Notes under the pieces: generated by a model
The model's input: the letters and a program-made list of their open reading frames with translations, nothing else
Databases searched by the model: none
What the model was told of the DNA's origin: nothing
Made by a program: the position numbers and the translations under genes
Source: Candidatus Microgenomates bacterium
GTDB lineage: Bacteria > Patescibacteriota > Microgenomatia > UBA1406 > GWC2-37-13
Reading direction: 5' to 3'
DNA: 9,460 nt
NCBI GenBank assembly: GCA_016178125.1
Contig: JACOTV010000088.1
Coordinates: 1-9,460, forward strand
Shown here: positions 1-4,900 of the stretch, in pieces
Layout: the number at the start of each line of letters is the position of its first letter
Position numbering within the stretch: position 1 is the stretch's first letter

Positions 1-177
1 GGTATTGCTAAAAATCCCGATCGCATCGTAATCGGCGCGGGCGCGATGCCGACGATTCGCCCGCGCCTCAACAACCGCGGTTTCAACATGATCCAACACA
101 TGCGCGACGAATCCCACCGCTTCGCCAAAAAGTACCATACCTATCTCCGTGATAAAAACTTCCTTCCTGCCGGGTAA
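1..177 (+). CDS. uvrC: UvrABC excinuclease subunit C, C-terminal end (partial)
   Basis: This is the 3' end of a gene that enters from the left edge in frame 1 and stops at TAA 175-177, leaving 58 residues. The motif RDESHRFAKKYH near residue 36 matches the conserved RDEaHRFAityHR block that closes the RNase H-like endonuclease domain of UvrC and carries its catalytic histidine; GIAKNPDRI at the start matches the preceding GiaKdpeR block. UvrC makes the 5' incision in nucleotide excision repair together with UvrA and UvrB. The protein ends about 12 residues after the motif (LRDKNFLPAG), so the (HhH)2 DNA-binding domain that normally follows is absent, and I see no remnant of it in other frames before secG. 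The identification rests on motif recognition in a short fragment. Confidence 0.85.
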   Translation, partial: GIAKNPDRIVIGAGAMPTIRPRLNNRGFNMIQHMRDESHRFAKKYHTYLRDKNFLPAG

Positions 178-178
178 C

Positions 179-187
179 TGGTATAAT
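179..187 (+). promoter_or_regulatory. Extended -10 promoter of secG (leaderless)
   Basis: A perfect TATAAT at 182-187 is preceded by TG at 179-180, giving an extended -10 (TGnTATAAT). No -35 match is visible at 17-18 nt. Only 6 nt separate the box from ATG 194, so transcription should begin at or next to the start codon. The box lies just after the uvrC stop codon at 175-177. Confidence 0.65.
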
Positions 188-193
188 AAGGCA

Positions 194-511
194 ATGAATC
201 TACTTGCTGCCGCACAAACCGTAACAAAAGCACCTGTTCAGCTCGTCACCCCCGTCGCTCAGAAGGGGTTCGCGATAGCCTCATCACCGGCGCTTCATAA
301 CACACTGCTAGTCGCCAATATTCTCTTGTCTATTCTTATTGTGATCTTCATCTTGGTCCAAGGTCGCGGTGGTGGACTCGGAAGCGCCTGGGGCGGTGGC
401 GGAGAAACATTTCACACCCGTCGCGGTATAGAGCGCATCACAATCAGAGTAACCGTCCTTCTCATTGCCGTGTTTTTCATACTATCGGCAGTAAACCTGT
501 TCCTAAGATGA
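194..511 (+). CDS. secG: Preprotein translocase subunit SecG
   Basis: This 105-residue protein has the SecG layout: a first membrane segment at about residues 37-56 (LLVANILLSILIVIFILVQG), a glycine-rich cytoplasmic loop at 57-70 (QGRGGGLGSAWGGGG, then ETFHTRRG), and a second membrane segment at about 83-104. SecG is the small auxiliary subunit of the SecYEG channel in the inner membrane and assists protein export. The N-terminal stretch of roughly 35 residues before the first helix is longer than in typical SecG proteins. An upstream in-frame ATG at 149 would overlap uvrC and span the -10 box, so ATG 194 is preferred. The stop TGA 509-511 overlaps the next ATG (ATGA), suggesting translational coupling to the solute-binding protein gene. 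Confidence 0.88.
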   Translation: MNLLAAAQTVTKAPVQLVTPVAQKGFAIASSPALHNTLLVANILLSILIVIFILVQGRGGGLGSAWGGGGETFHTRRGIERITIRVTVLLIAVFFILSAVNLFLR

Positions 512-696
512 CCGATCGTCGTAAAAAGTTCCGCTACTATTATTGGTTTGCGCTGGAGTTTACCAAAAAGCATTCCAGAAAAATTCTCCTCAGCTTCTTT
601 CTGAGTTTTTTTGTGATTGTGAGCGTTATTTCGTTTTCGTCTTATCTTGACGCGCTTTTCTTCTCAAATCGCGCACGACTTATCGTATTCCTTTAA
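508..696 (+). pseudogene. N-terminal fragment of a family 5 solute-binding protein (membrane anchor)
   Basis: This frame begins at ATG 508, overlapping the secG stop by 4 nt, and encodes a basic N-terminus (MTDRRKKFRYYYW) followed by one strong hydrophobic helix at about residues 27-45. That is a typical uncleaved membrane anchor for an extracellular substrate-binding protein. The frame then runs out at TAA 694-696, while the rest of the protein continues in another frame (see 647-1690). In intact relatives about 100 residues of lobe I lie between the anchor and the YSFKD motif; here the two are nearly adjacent. I read this as one gene broken by an internal deletion plus a frame change near 650-672, or as an assembly error there. 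Residues after about 50 are probably out-of-frame translation. Confidence 0.6.
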
Positions 697-1690
697 AGAT
701 TTCAAAATGAAAGTTGAAAACGATCGAACGGTCACGTTTACGAACCTCAAGTTCGATGCAAAGAATCCGTTCATGTTGTTTCCCGTGTACCTAACTAAGC
801 CAATTATTCGCTACCCGTTGCGGGGTGTAGTTGGGCCGTATCGCGTCGAAAACATAAAGTTTAAGCAAGGGTATATTTCCGAGCTTTCACTTATTCCCCA
901 TACAAATAATCTTTCTCCGATAACCTATAAATTCTATGAAAACGATACCAAACTCGTAAACGCGTTTAAGGCAGGCGAAATATATGAAATGAATTTGACC
1001 AAAAAGTCTAATGCCGATCAGTTTCAGGGATGGCGAAATCTCACAATCACGCCCGTTATCGACTATTCGGTCGTCATGACGCTCTTTATAAATACCAAAA
1101 ATCAATTTCTGTCTGACAAGGGGATTCGCCAAGCAATAGGAGACGCCGTCCCCCGTGAAGACTTTAAGATATATGGTGAGAACGCCAACGGACCCATTGC
1201 GCCTACTTCGTGGGCGTATTACCCCGACCTGAAGCGTGGTAGTTTTGACTTAGAGGCCGCAAAAAAGAATATCAAAAAGGCTACCGAAGCTACATCTCCT
1301 GCGGCCCTTAAAATGCTTACTTACTATGACTACTCACCAACAGCCAATGCTATCCAAAAGAACCTCGAAGAAGCTGGCCTCAAAATCGACGTAAGCTACA
1401 GCGATCAGCGAGATCCTAGTGACTTTGACTTGTTGCTCTCATACTGGCAAACACCAGCCGATCCCGATCAGTATTTTTACTGGCATTCAACACAAGCTAC
1501 TCAGGCACAAGGCGCAAATATAACTAACTATAAAAACGTTAAAATCGACAAACTGCTAGAAGACGGACGGAGTACACTCAACATTGCAGAACGCAAAAAA
1601 TATTATGAACAGTTTCAGAAAGTGCTGATCGACGACGCGCCCGCAATCTTCATATATCATCCATACACCTATACAGTAAAGAGAATCTGA
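647..1690 (+). CDS. ABC transporter substrate-binding protein, family 5 (peptide/nickel type), N-terminally disrupted
   Basis: This is the main body of an extracellular solute-binding protein of the SBP_bac_5 (DppA/OppA-like) family, which captures peptides or similar ligands for an ABC importer. Recognisable blocks are AHDLSYSFKDFK near the start (the usual DisYsFkd motif), the segment ending FMLFPVYLTKPI, GVVGPYRVENIKF, INTKNQFLSDKGIRQAIGDAVPRED, and the C-terminal pair DFDLLLSYWQTPADPDQYFYWHS and QKVLIDDAPAIFIYHPY. True coding in this frame probably begins around 653-670. The frame opens only after a stop at 620, so no proper signal or start is available in it; the membrane anchor lies in the other frame at 508. 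About 337 residues remain compared with roughly 500-600 in complete relatives. The long frame has no internal stop, so the lesion is recent or artefactual. No transporter permease or ATPase genes are in the window. Confidence 0.75.
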   Translation: MTRFSSQIAHDLSYSFKDFKMKVENDRTVTFTNLKFDAKNPFMLFPVYLTKPIIRYPLRGVVGPYRVENIKFKQGYISELSLIPHTNNLSPITYKFYENDTKLVNAFKAGEIYEMNLTKKSNADQFQGWRNLTITPVIDYSVVMTLFINTKNQFLSDKGIRQAIGDAVPREDFKIYGENANGPIAPTSWAYYPDLKRGSFDLEAAKKNIKKATEATSPAALKMLTYYDYSPTANAIQKNLEEAGLKIDVSYSDQRDPSDFDLLLSYWQTPADPDQYFYWHSTQATQAQGANITNYKNVKIDKLLEDGRSTLNIAERKKYYEQFQKVLIDDAPAIFIYHPYTYTVKRI

Positions 1691-1703
1691 GTTCTTCATA
1701 CGC

Positions 1704-1709
1704 TATAAT
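1704..1709 (+). promoter_or_regulatory. -10 box for the tRNA-Leu(UAA)/tRNA-Thr unit
   Basis: A perfect TATAAT ends 10 nt before the first base of tRNA-Leu. No clear -35 is seen. No comparable box precedes tRNA-Thr, so both tRNAs are probably transcribed from here. Confidence 0.6.
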
Positions 1710-1719
1710 ATGAAGGCAT

Positions 1720-1803
1720 GCCGCGGTGGCGGAATTGGCATACGCGCAGGACTTAAAATCCTGTGACCGCAAGGTCGTGTGGGTTCGACCCCCTCCCGCG
1801 GCA
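1720..1803 (+). tRNA. tRNA-Leu (anticodon UAA)
   Basis: A class II tRNA. The 7-bp acceptor stem GCCGCGG/CCGCGGC pairs 1720-1726 with 1796-1802 and the discriminator is A1803. The anticodon loop CTTAAAA (1752-1758) sits on a CAGGA/TCCTG stem and places TAA at 1754-1756, reading UUA/UUG. The long variable arm (ACCGC AAGG TCG region) is characteristic of leucine tRNAs. The T arm carries GGTTCGACC, with one T-T mismatch in its stem. The 3' CCA is not encoded (CTA follows the discriminator). Confidence 0.95.
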
Positions 1804-1815
1804 CTAGCGGCTCTT

Positions 1816-1880
1816 TCCGAGCTTGTCGAGGATTTAGAGCTGCTTGTGCCCCGCCGAAGCCTGAGGGCGGAGGAGGGCAG
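1816..1880 (+). repeat. Palindromic REP-like repeat between two tRNAs
   Basis: The 84-nt spacer between tRNA-Leu and tRNA-Thr holds two structured elements. At 1816-1832 the core GAGCTTGTCGA is flanked by complementary TCC and GGA; this core resembles a dispersed intergenic repeat I recall from many bacteria (CCTGAGCTTGTCGAAGG). At 1840-1880 is an imperfect hairpin: CTGC pairs with GCAG at the outside, and CCGCC (1851-1855) pairs with GGCGG (1866-1870) inside. No T-run follows on the plus strand, so it does not look like an intrinsic terminator. It may protect or guide processing of the bicistronic tRNA precursor. Confidence 0.5.
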
Positions 1881-1887
1881 TTTATTC

Positions 1888-1959
1888 GCCGACTTAGCTC
1901 AGTGGTAGAGCACACGTTTTGTAAACGTGCGGTCGTCGGTTCAATCCCGACAGTCGGCT
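1888..1959 (+). tRNA. tRNA-Thr (anticodon UGU)
   Basis: The acceptor stem GCCGACT/AGTCGGC pairs 1888-1894 with 1952-1958, with discriminator T1959. The D arm is TAGCTCAGTGGTAGAGCA. The anticodon stem CACGT/ACGTG encloses loop TTTGTAA with anticodon TGT, reading ACA and possibly other Thr codons by wobble. The T arm contains GGTTCAATCCC. The CCA end is not encoded. Confidence 0.95.
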
Positions 1960-1969
1960 CACGAGTGCA

Positions 1970-2416
1970 TTACCGCAGTCTTCTAAGATACAAGCTCCCA
2001 CCGGTCGGGAAGCGGTAGAGTACACTCTGGCCACGTATTCCTAAGTGGTGGATTGCGGTTGGGTGATTTTCGGCTATGATGTTCTGCTTGCTGTCTCGGA
2101 GGCGTTGAAGTCCTCCAGTAAAATTCACGAGCCATTCACGCTGCCAGTCATGGCGAATGGGATCTCCATCAGGAGACACGTGTACCACTGCCTCTCCATA
2201 CAATTTGTCGGTGTATCTAAACTCAGCGCTTTGATCGGGTCCCAGAATCGCACCCGTCGATCGTTCGCTCAGGTCTTCGCCTATTGCGATATGACCGGGC
2301 ACTACTATCTTAGGATGCATAAAAACACCCTGCGCAACAGCGTATATACTGCCTGGCGCATAATGCAATGCCTCGGGAAGACGCGATACCGGTAGACTTT
2401 TCTGTTCAACACTCAT
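1970..2416 (-). CDS. Hypothetical protein, 148 aa
   Basis: I do not recognise this family. The protein is soluble, with no signal peptide, membrane helix or cysteine. Visible stretches include YAPGSIYAVAQGVFMHPKIV, GAILGPDQSAEFRYTDKLYG and VHVSPDGDPIRHDWQREWLV, suggesting a compact, mostly beta-strand domain. The start at ATG 2416-2414 is supported by a TATAAT box 10 nt upstream; there is no Shine-Dalgarno sequence. It lies 27 nt downstream of the gene at 2444-3004 on the same strand and converges with tRNA-Thr, leaving 10 nt between them. An overlapping plus-strand frame (2045-2395) lacks a promoter and looks like a shadow. Confidence 0.6.
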   Translation of the reverse strand: MSVEQKSLPVSRLPEALHYAPGSIYAVAQGVFMHPKIVVPGHIAIGEDLSERSTGAILGPDQSAEFRYTDKLYGEAVVHVSPDGDPIRHDWQREWLVNFTGGLQRLRDSKQNIIAENHPTAIHHLGIRGQSVLYRFPTGGSLYLRRLR

Positions 2417-2426
2417 GGTTCGAGCA

Positions 2427-2432
2427 ATTATA
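2427..2432 (-). promoter_or_regulatory. -10 box for the 148-aa orphan gene
   Basis: A perfect TATAAT on the minus strand lies within the 27-nt gap after the upstream stop codon, 10 nt before ATG 2416. The predicted leader is about 3-4 nt. Confidence 0.5.
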
Positions 2433-2443
2433 GCGTACGCCCA

Positions 2444-3004
2444 CTAGGACGGGAGGGTTTCTGCAGCGTGAAGTTCGTGAATCTTAGAAAGCAGTTCCGT
2501 AATTTGGTAATTTGAGGTGTCGATTTGGTTTTCATTCAGTGTGCGAAGACCTTCTATAATGGTGCGTATTTCGGTCGCATCTTTTTTATTTAAGTGACCA
2601 ATCTTAATATCATTTTGTACGAAGGTGCGCGCGACAATCTGCAGGGTCGCAAAAAAAAGCGAGGTCTCGATGAATATATTGGATATATCCTTAATATCTA
2701 AGCTATGCGACTGAGACGCCAGAAACTGCCTAAATATAAATGTTATACGACTTTCTTCAACGTCGATTGTGTTGGGAAATAAGTCCCATGGAAACATCGA
2801 CGAAATACTGGCAATTGAACGATTTGACTTACGAATAAGATCATTCATCTTGTGCGTATCAGATGCACGACTTGATGCCTTATCTATAGCTTCTTTTTCG
2901 CGGCCTAAATCCTCAATGCGTTGTAGTGGATGTATAAATCGTTGAACCTTCTGTTTAAGCCGTACTGGTTGCTTAAACTTAAATAGTGACGTGGTGGTAT
3001 GCAT
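2444..3004 (-). CDS. Conserved hypothetical protein with bacterial PH-like domain signature
   Basis: A 186-residue protein without signal peptide or membrane helices. Residues 1-60 are basic and polar (KFKQPVRLKQKVQRF, then a charged helix). Residues about 70-145 follow a pattern I associate with PH-like (bPH) domain proteins of CPR bacteria: MFPWDLFPNTIDVEESRITFIF, a hydrophobic strand with SHSLDIKDISNIFIETS, then LFFATLQIVARTF and a closing helix DATEIRTIIEGL. Such domains are small beta-barrels of mostly unknown role, often near membranes. Residues 150-186 are a charged helical tail. The start ATG 3004-3002 has GAGGT 5 nt upstream (3010-3014), the only convincing Shine-Dalgarno-like site in the window. 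The PH-like call is pattern recall, not a search result. Confidence 0.65.
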   Translation of the reverse strand: MHTTTSLFKFKQPVRLKQKVQRFIHPLQRIEDLGREKEAIDKASSRASDTHKMNDLIRKSNRSIASISSMFPWDLFPNTIDVEESRITFIFRQFLASQSHSLDIKDISNIFIETSLFFATLQIVARTFVQNDIKIGHLNKKDATEIRTIIEGLRTLNENQIDTSNYQITELLSKIHELHAAETLPS

Positions 3005-3009
3005 AGATT

Positions 3010-3014
3010 ACCTC
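3010..3014 (-). promoter_or_regulatory. Shine-Dalgarno site of the PH-like gene
   Basis: GAGGT on the minus strand lies 5 nt before ATG 3004 and supports that start. It contrasts with the neighbouring genes, which lack such a site. Confidence 0.45.
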
Positions 3015-3076
3015 ATAGTAGCCTCTAAACATATACAAGTGATATGAAACGTGGTCTGTTAGTGCAAGAGGGTGGG

Positions 3077-3085
3077 TGATATAAT
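3077..3085 (+). promoter_or_regulatory. Extended -10 promoter of tRNA-Arg(UCU)
   Basis: TATAAT at 3080-3085 is preceded by TG at 3077-3078, an extended -10. It ends 9 nt before the tRNA. No -35 match is seen. The surrounding 3005-3094 gap carries nothing else I can support. Confidence 0.6.
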
Positions 3086-3094
3086 TAGCTTCAA

Positions 3095-3166
3095 GACCCC
3101 ATAGTTCAACGGATAGAATAAGTCCCTTCTAAGGATTAGATGCAGGTTCGATTCCTGCTGGGGTCA
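3095..3166 (+). tRNA. tRNA-Arg (anticodon UCU)
   Basis: The acceptor stem GACCCCA/TGGGGTC pairs 3095-3101 with 3159-3165; the discriminator is A3166. The anticodon stem AGTCC/GGATT (one G-U pair) encloses loop CTTCTAA with anticodon TCT, reading AGA/AGG. The T arm is GCAGGTTCGATTCCTGC. CCA is not encoded (CAC follows). Confidence 0.95.
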
Positions 3167-3196
3167 CACTTCTTCGTATTTATTCCATGCGCGTCG

Positions 3197-3202
3197 TATA
3201 AT
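3197..3202 (+). promoter_or_regulatory. -10 box of the 188-aa orphan gene
   Basis: A perfect TATAAT lies 11 nt before ATG 3214. The predicted 5' leader is about 4-5 nt. No -35 match and no Shine-Dalgarno site are visible. Confidence 0.5.
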
Positions 3203-3213
3203 AGCTGAAAAAT

Positions 3214-3780
3214 ATGACTCATATTGAACACGGACCACAGTCAGTCGACCAGCTTGAAACACAAATGGGTATCTATTTACCCCTTTACAATAAAGTTCTG
3301 CATACGCCTGAGGAATTTTTTATTGGTATTGCACCCAATGCAACAACAATGTCAACAATAATTACTAACGAAGGTAAATATCCTACCGAACTCCAGCTCA
3401 ATCTTCCAACGATCAAAAAATGGACGAACGATAAAGGTCAATACAGGACGTTGTCGGTTGTAATTTATGACGACGAAGGAGACGAGAGAATCTATAATGC
3501 AACGCAAACAGTAACTCCCGGTGGTACATTGGTTAATTTATTGCATCGCGGTGATACCCGTATTTTAGACACCCAACCCAAAAGTGGGGGTCGTATAGAA
3601 AAAAACTTCGGCGAACATGGTACTCTGAATGTCCCGGCGTTTGACGCCGCAACTACATCACTTCTCACAAGAGCGTTATCCAACGGACCCTTTGAGCCAA
3701 CTAGCCCCCGGAAAATTAATTTCAATGATCCACAAGTTAAAGGAGCGATTGCCGATATTGCCTCGTTCTTCAAGATATAA
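3214..3780 (+). CDS. Hypothetical protein, 188 aa
   Basis: I do not recognise this protein. It has no signal peptide, membrane helix or cysteine and appears to be a soluble cytoplasmic protein. The middle (about residues 38-105) alternates hydrophobic and polar residues in a beta-rich manner (FFIGIAPNATTMSTII, then YRTLSVVIYDDEGDERIYN), and the C-terminus has a short helix ending GAIADIASFFKI. ATG 3214 follows a TATAAT box by 11 nt. The stop codon TAA 3778-3780 lies inside the -10 box of the Nudix gene that follows 7 nt later on the same strand, so the two may be read together as well as separately. Confidence 0.65.
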   Translation: MTHIEHGPQSVDQLETQMGIYLPLYNKVLHTPEEFFIGIAPNATTMSTIITNEGKYPTELQLNLPTIKKWTNDKGQYRTLSVVIYDDEGDERIYNATQTVTPGGTLVNLLHRGDTRILDTQPKSGGRIEKNFGEHGTLNVPAFDAATTSLLTRALSNGPFEPTSPRKINFNDPQVKGAIADIASFFKI

Positions 3781-3781
3781 T
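3776..3781 (+). promoter_or_regulatory. -10 box of the Nudix gene overlapping the upstream stop codon
   Basis: TATAAT at 3776-3781 contains the TAA stop (3778-3780) of the preceding gene and ends 6 nt before ATG 3788, the same spacing as in secG, ruvB and the gene at 6041. This predicts a leaderless mRNA. No -35 match is seen. Confidence 0.5.
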
Positions 3782-3787
3782 TAGCCT

Positions 3788-4243
3788 ATGCAAACAACTG
3801 CGCGTAAGATTACCCCGGCCGTGATTGGCGTAATCCGCAATAGCCACGGACAATACCTCATGACCGACCGACTGAATACCGGTCTAGAAGACAAGGGTGT
3901 CGTGATGGGCGACGACTTTTGGCAGCTTCCCGGTGGAGGGTTAGAGGTTGGCGAAACCGTTGAGGCGGGCGTGATTCGCGAAATTAAAGAAGAGACCGAC
4001 CTCGACATCGAGATCATAACCCTACTTCCCAAAATACATACCTCTATTCGCCCCACGTGGCACGGCATATTGCTTTCGTATCTCTGTAGAGTAAAAAATG
4101 AGGCCCAGCCGGTCAAAGTAGATGGTCACGAGTCAAGTAGGTTTGGATGGTTTAAGCCCGAAGAAATAGAACGGTTGAATTCGTTTAAAGAAACCTATAT
4201 TACCGTCAAAATGGCCGAAGATATCGCGAAGTTATTTTTCTAA
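3788..4243 (+). CDS. Nudix (MutT-like) hydrolase
   Basis: This 151-residue protein belongs to the Nudix family, which cleaves nucleoside diphosphates linked to other moieties; MutT-type members remove oxidised nucleotides. The Nudix box GX5EX7REUXEEXGU spans residues 50-72: Gly50, Glu56, then REIKEETDL with Arg64, Glu65, Glu68 and Glu69 as metal-binding and catalytic residues. The near-terminal Gly of the box is Asp71, a tolerated change. FWQLPGGGLEVGE precedes and opens the box as usual, and a FGWFKPEEIERL segment near residue 118 matches the common Nudix C-terminal strand-helix. The substrate cannot be told from the sequence. Its stop is 1 nt from the msrA stop on the opposite strand, so no terminator separates the convergent genes. 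Confidence 0.9.
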   Translation: MQTTARKITPAVIGVIRNSHGQYLMTDRLNTGLEDKGVVMGDDFWQLPGGGLEVGETVEAGVIREIKEETDLDIEIITLLPKIHTSIRPTWHGILLSYLCRVKNEAQPVKVDGHESSRFGWFKPEEIERLNSFKETYITVKMAEDIAKLFF

Positions 4244-4244
4244 A

Positions 4245-4772
4245 CTATTTAAGAAGCGGCTTATATGTGTCGAGAAGTTTACGAATCTTGGGATCGATGA
4301 CAACTTGGCAATACGGAGCTGACTGGTTATTGGCGAAGTAATCTTTGTGATAATCTTCAGCCTCGTAGAATTTAGTGAAGGGGACAACTTCGGTAACAAT
4401 CGGGTTTTTGTAGACTTTTTCTTTCTCGACATGATCGATCACTTCATCGGCGATTTTCTTTTGTTCTTCGTCGTGATAAAAAATCGCCGACCGATACTGA
4501 GTTCCATAGTCGGCACCTTGCTGATTTTTGGTGGTTGGGTCATGAAGATGAAAGAATACATCGAGAAGTGTACTAAAAGAAATTTGTTCGGGATCGAATT
4601 CGATTTGGATGGCTTCTGCGTGTCCGGTGTTGCCTGAGCAGACCTGTTCGTAGGTTGGGTTATCTACATGACCACCTGCATATCCCGGCCGTACCGAGGA
4701 CACTCCTTTTAGACGTTTGAATATTGCCTCGGTGCACCAAAAGCATCCGCCGGCTAGGGTAGCAGTTTGCAT
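4245..4772 (-). CDS. msrA: Peptide methionine sulfoxide reductase MsrA
   Basis: A full-length MsrA of 175 residues, which reduces methionine-S-sulfoxide in proteins and free methionine, repairing oxidative damage in the cytoplasm. GGCFWCTEAIF (residues 8-18) carries the catalytic Cys10, with Cys13 close by. GYAGG (30-34), GHAEA with conserved Glu53 (50-54), HDPTTKNQQGADYGTQYRSAIFY (77-99) and FYEAEDYHKDY (135-145) are hallmark blocks. Cys155 in YCQVVI may act as resolving cysteine. The reading frame begins 11 nt after the 3' end of tRNA-Leu(GAG) with no Shine-Dalgarno and no TATAAT at the usual distance, so it is probably read from the tRNA promoter. No MsrB domain is fused. Confidence 0.96.
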   Translation of the reverse strand: MQTATLAGGCFWCTEAIFKRLKGVSSVRPGYAGGHVDNPTYEQVCSGNTGHAEAIQIEFDPEQISFSTLLDVFFHLHDPTTKNQQGADYGTQYRSAIFYHDEEQKKIADEVIDHVEKEKVYKNPIVTEVVPFTKFYEAEDYHKDYFANNQSAPYCQVVIDPKIRKLLDTYKPLLK

Positions 4773-4783
4773 AAATAATTCGG

Positions 4784-4865
4784 TGGACGAGAGAGGACTT
4801 GAACCTCCACGCCTTGCGGCACAGCCTCCTCAAGACTGCGTGTATACCAATTTCACCACTCGTCC
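4784..4865 (-). tRNA. tRNA-Leu (anticodon GAG)
   Basis: A class II tRNA on the minus strand. Acceptor stem GGACGAG/CTCGTCC pairs 4859-4865 with 4785-4791; the discriminator A is at 4784. The anticodon stem CAGTC/GGCTG (one G-U pair) encloses loop TTGAGGA with anticodon GAG, reading CUC/CUU. The long variable arm (GTGCCGCAAGGCGT region) fits leucine. The T arm is GGAGGTTCAAGTCCTC. The encoded trailer reads ACCG, so CCA is not encoded. Confidence 0.94.
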
Positions 4866-4879
4866 TTCGTGTAGGAGAT

Positions 4880-4885
4880 ATTATA
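4880..4885 (-). promoter_or_regulatory. -10 box of tRNA-Leu(GAG), probably also serving msrA
   Basis: TATAAT on the minus strand ends 14 nt before the tRNA. A small palindrome (4887-4899) occupies the spacer just upstream, and the ruvB stop codon is 15 nt away, so the promoter fits in the gap between ruvB and the tRNA. Confidence 0.55.
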
Positions 4886-4886
4886 G

Positions 4887-4899
4887 CACCTCGTAGGTG
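4887..4899. repeat. Inverted repeat CACCTcgtAGGTG after ruvB
   Basis: A 5-bp stem with 3-nt loop, starting 1-2 nt past the ruvB stop codon. Its 11-bp core ACCTCGTAGGT recurs exactly at 5968-5978 upstream of ruvB. There is no T-run on either strand, so it is a poor terminator; it could be a protein-binding site or RNA processing hairpin. Confidence 0.4.
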
Positions 4900-4900
4900 G

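Noticed and set aside
149..193. Upstream in-frame ATG for secG at 149
   Set aside because: It would overlap the uvrC end and place the TATAAT box inside the coding region; ATG 194 directly follows that box.
508..696. Programmed +1 frameshift joining the two solute-binding frames
   Set aside because: No known slippery site with stop or stimulatory structure is visible, and a frameshift alone would not explain the missing internal segment of about 100 residues.
1840..1880. Hairpin between tRNAs as an intrinsic terminator
   Set aside because: No T-run follows the stem on the plus strand, and tRNA-Thr downstream lacks its own promoter.
1703..2018. Reading frames covering the tRNA-Leu/tRNA-Thr region on both strands
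   Set aside because: They run through two well-formed tRNA genes and have no independent support.
2045..2395. Plus-strand reading frame of 116 codons
   Set aside because: Antisense to the 148-aa gene, no promoter or ribosome site, and no protein-like pattern.
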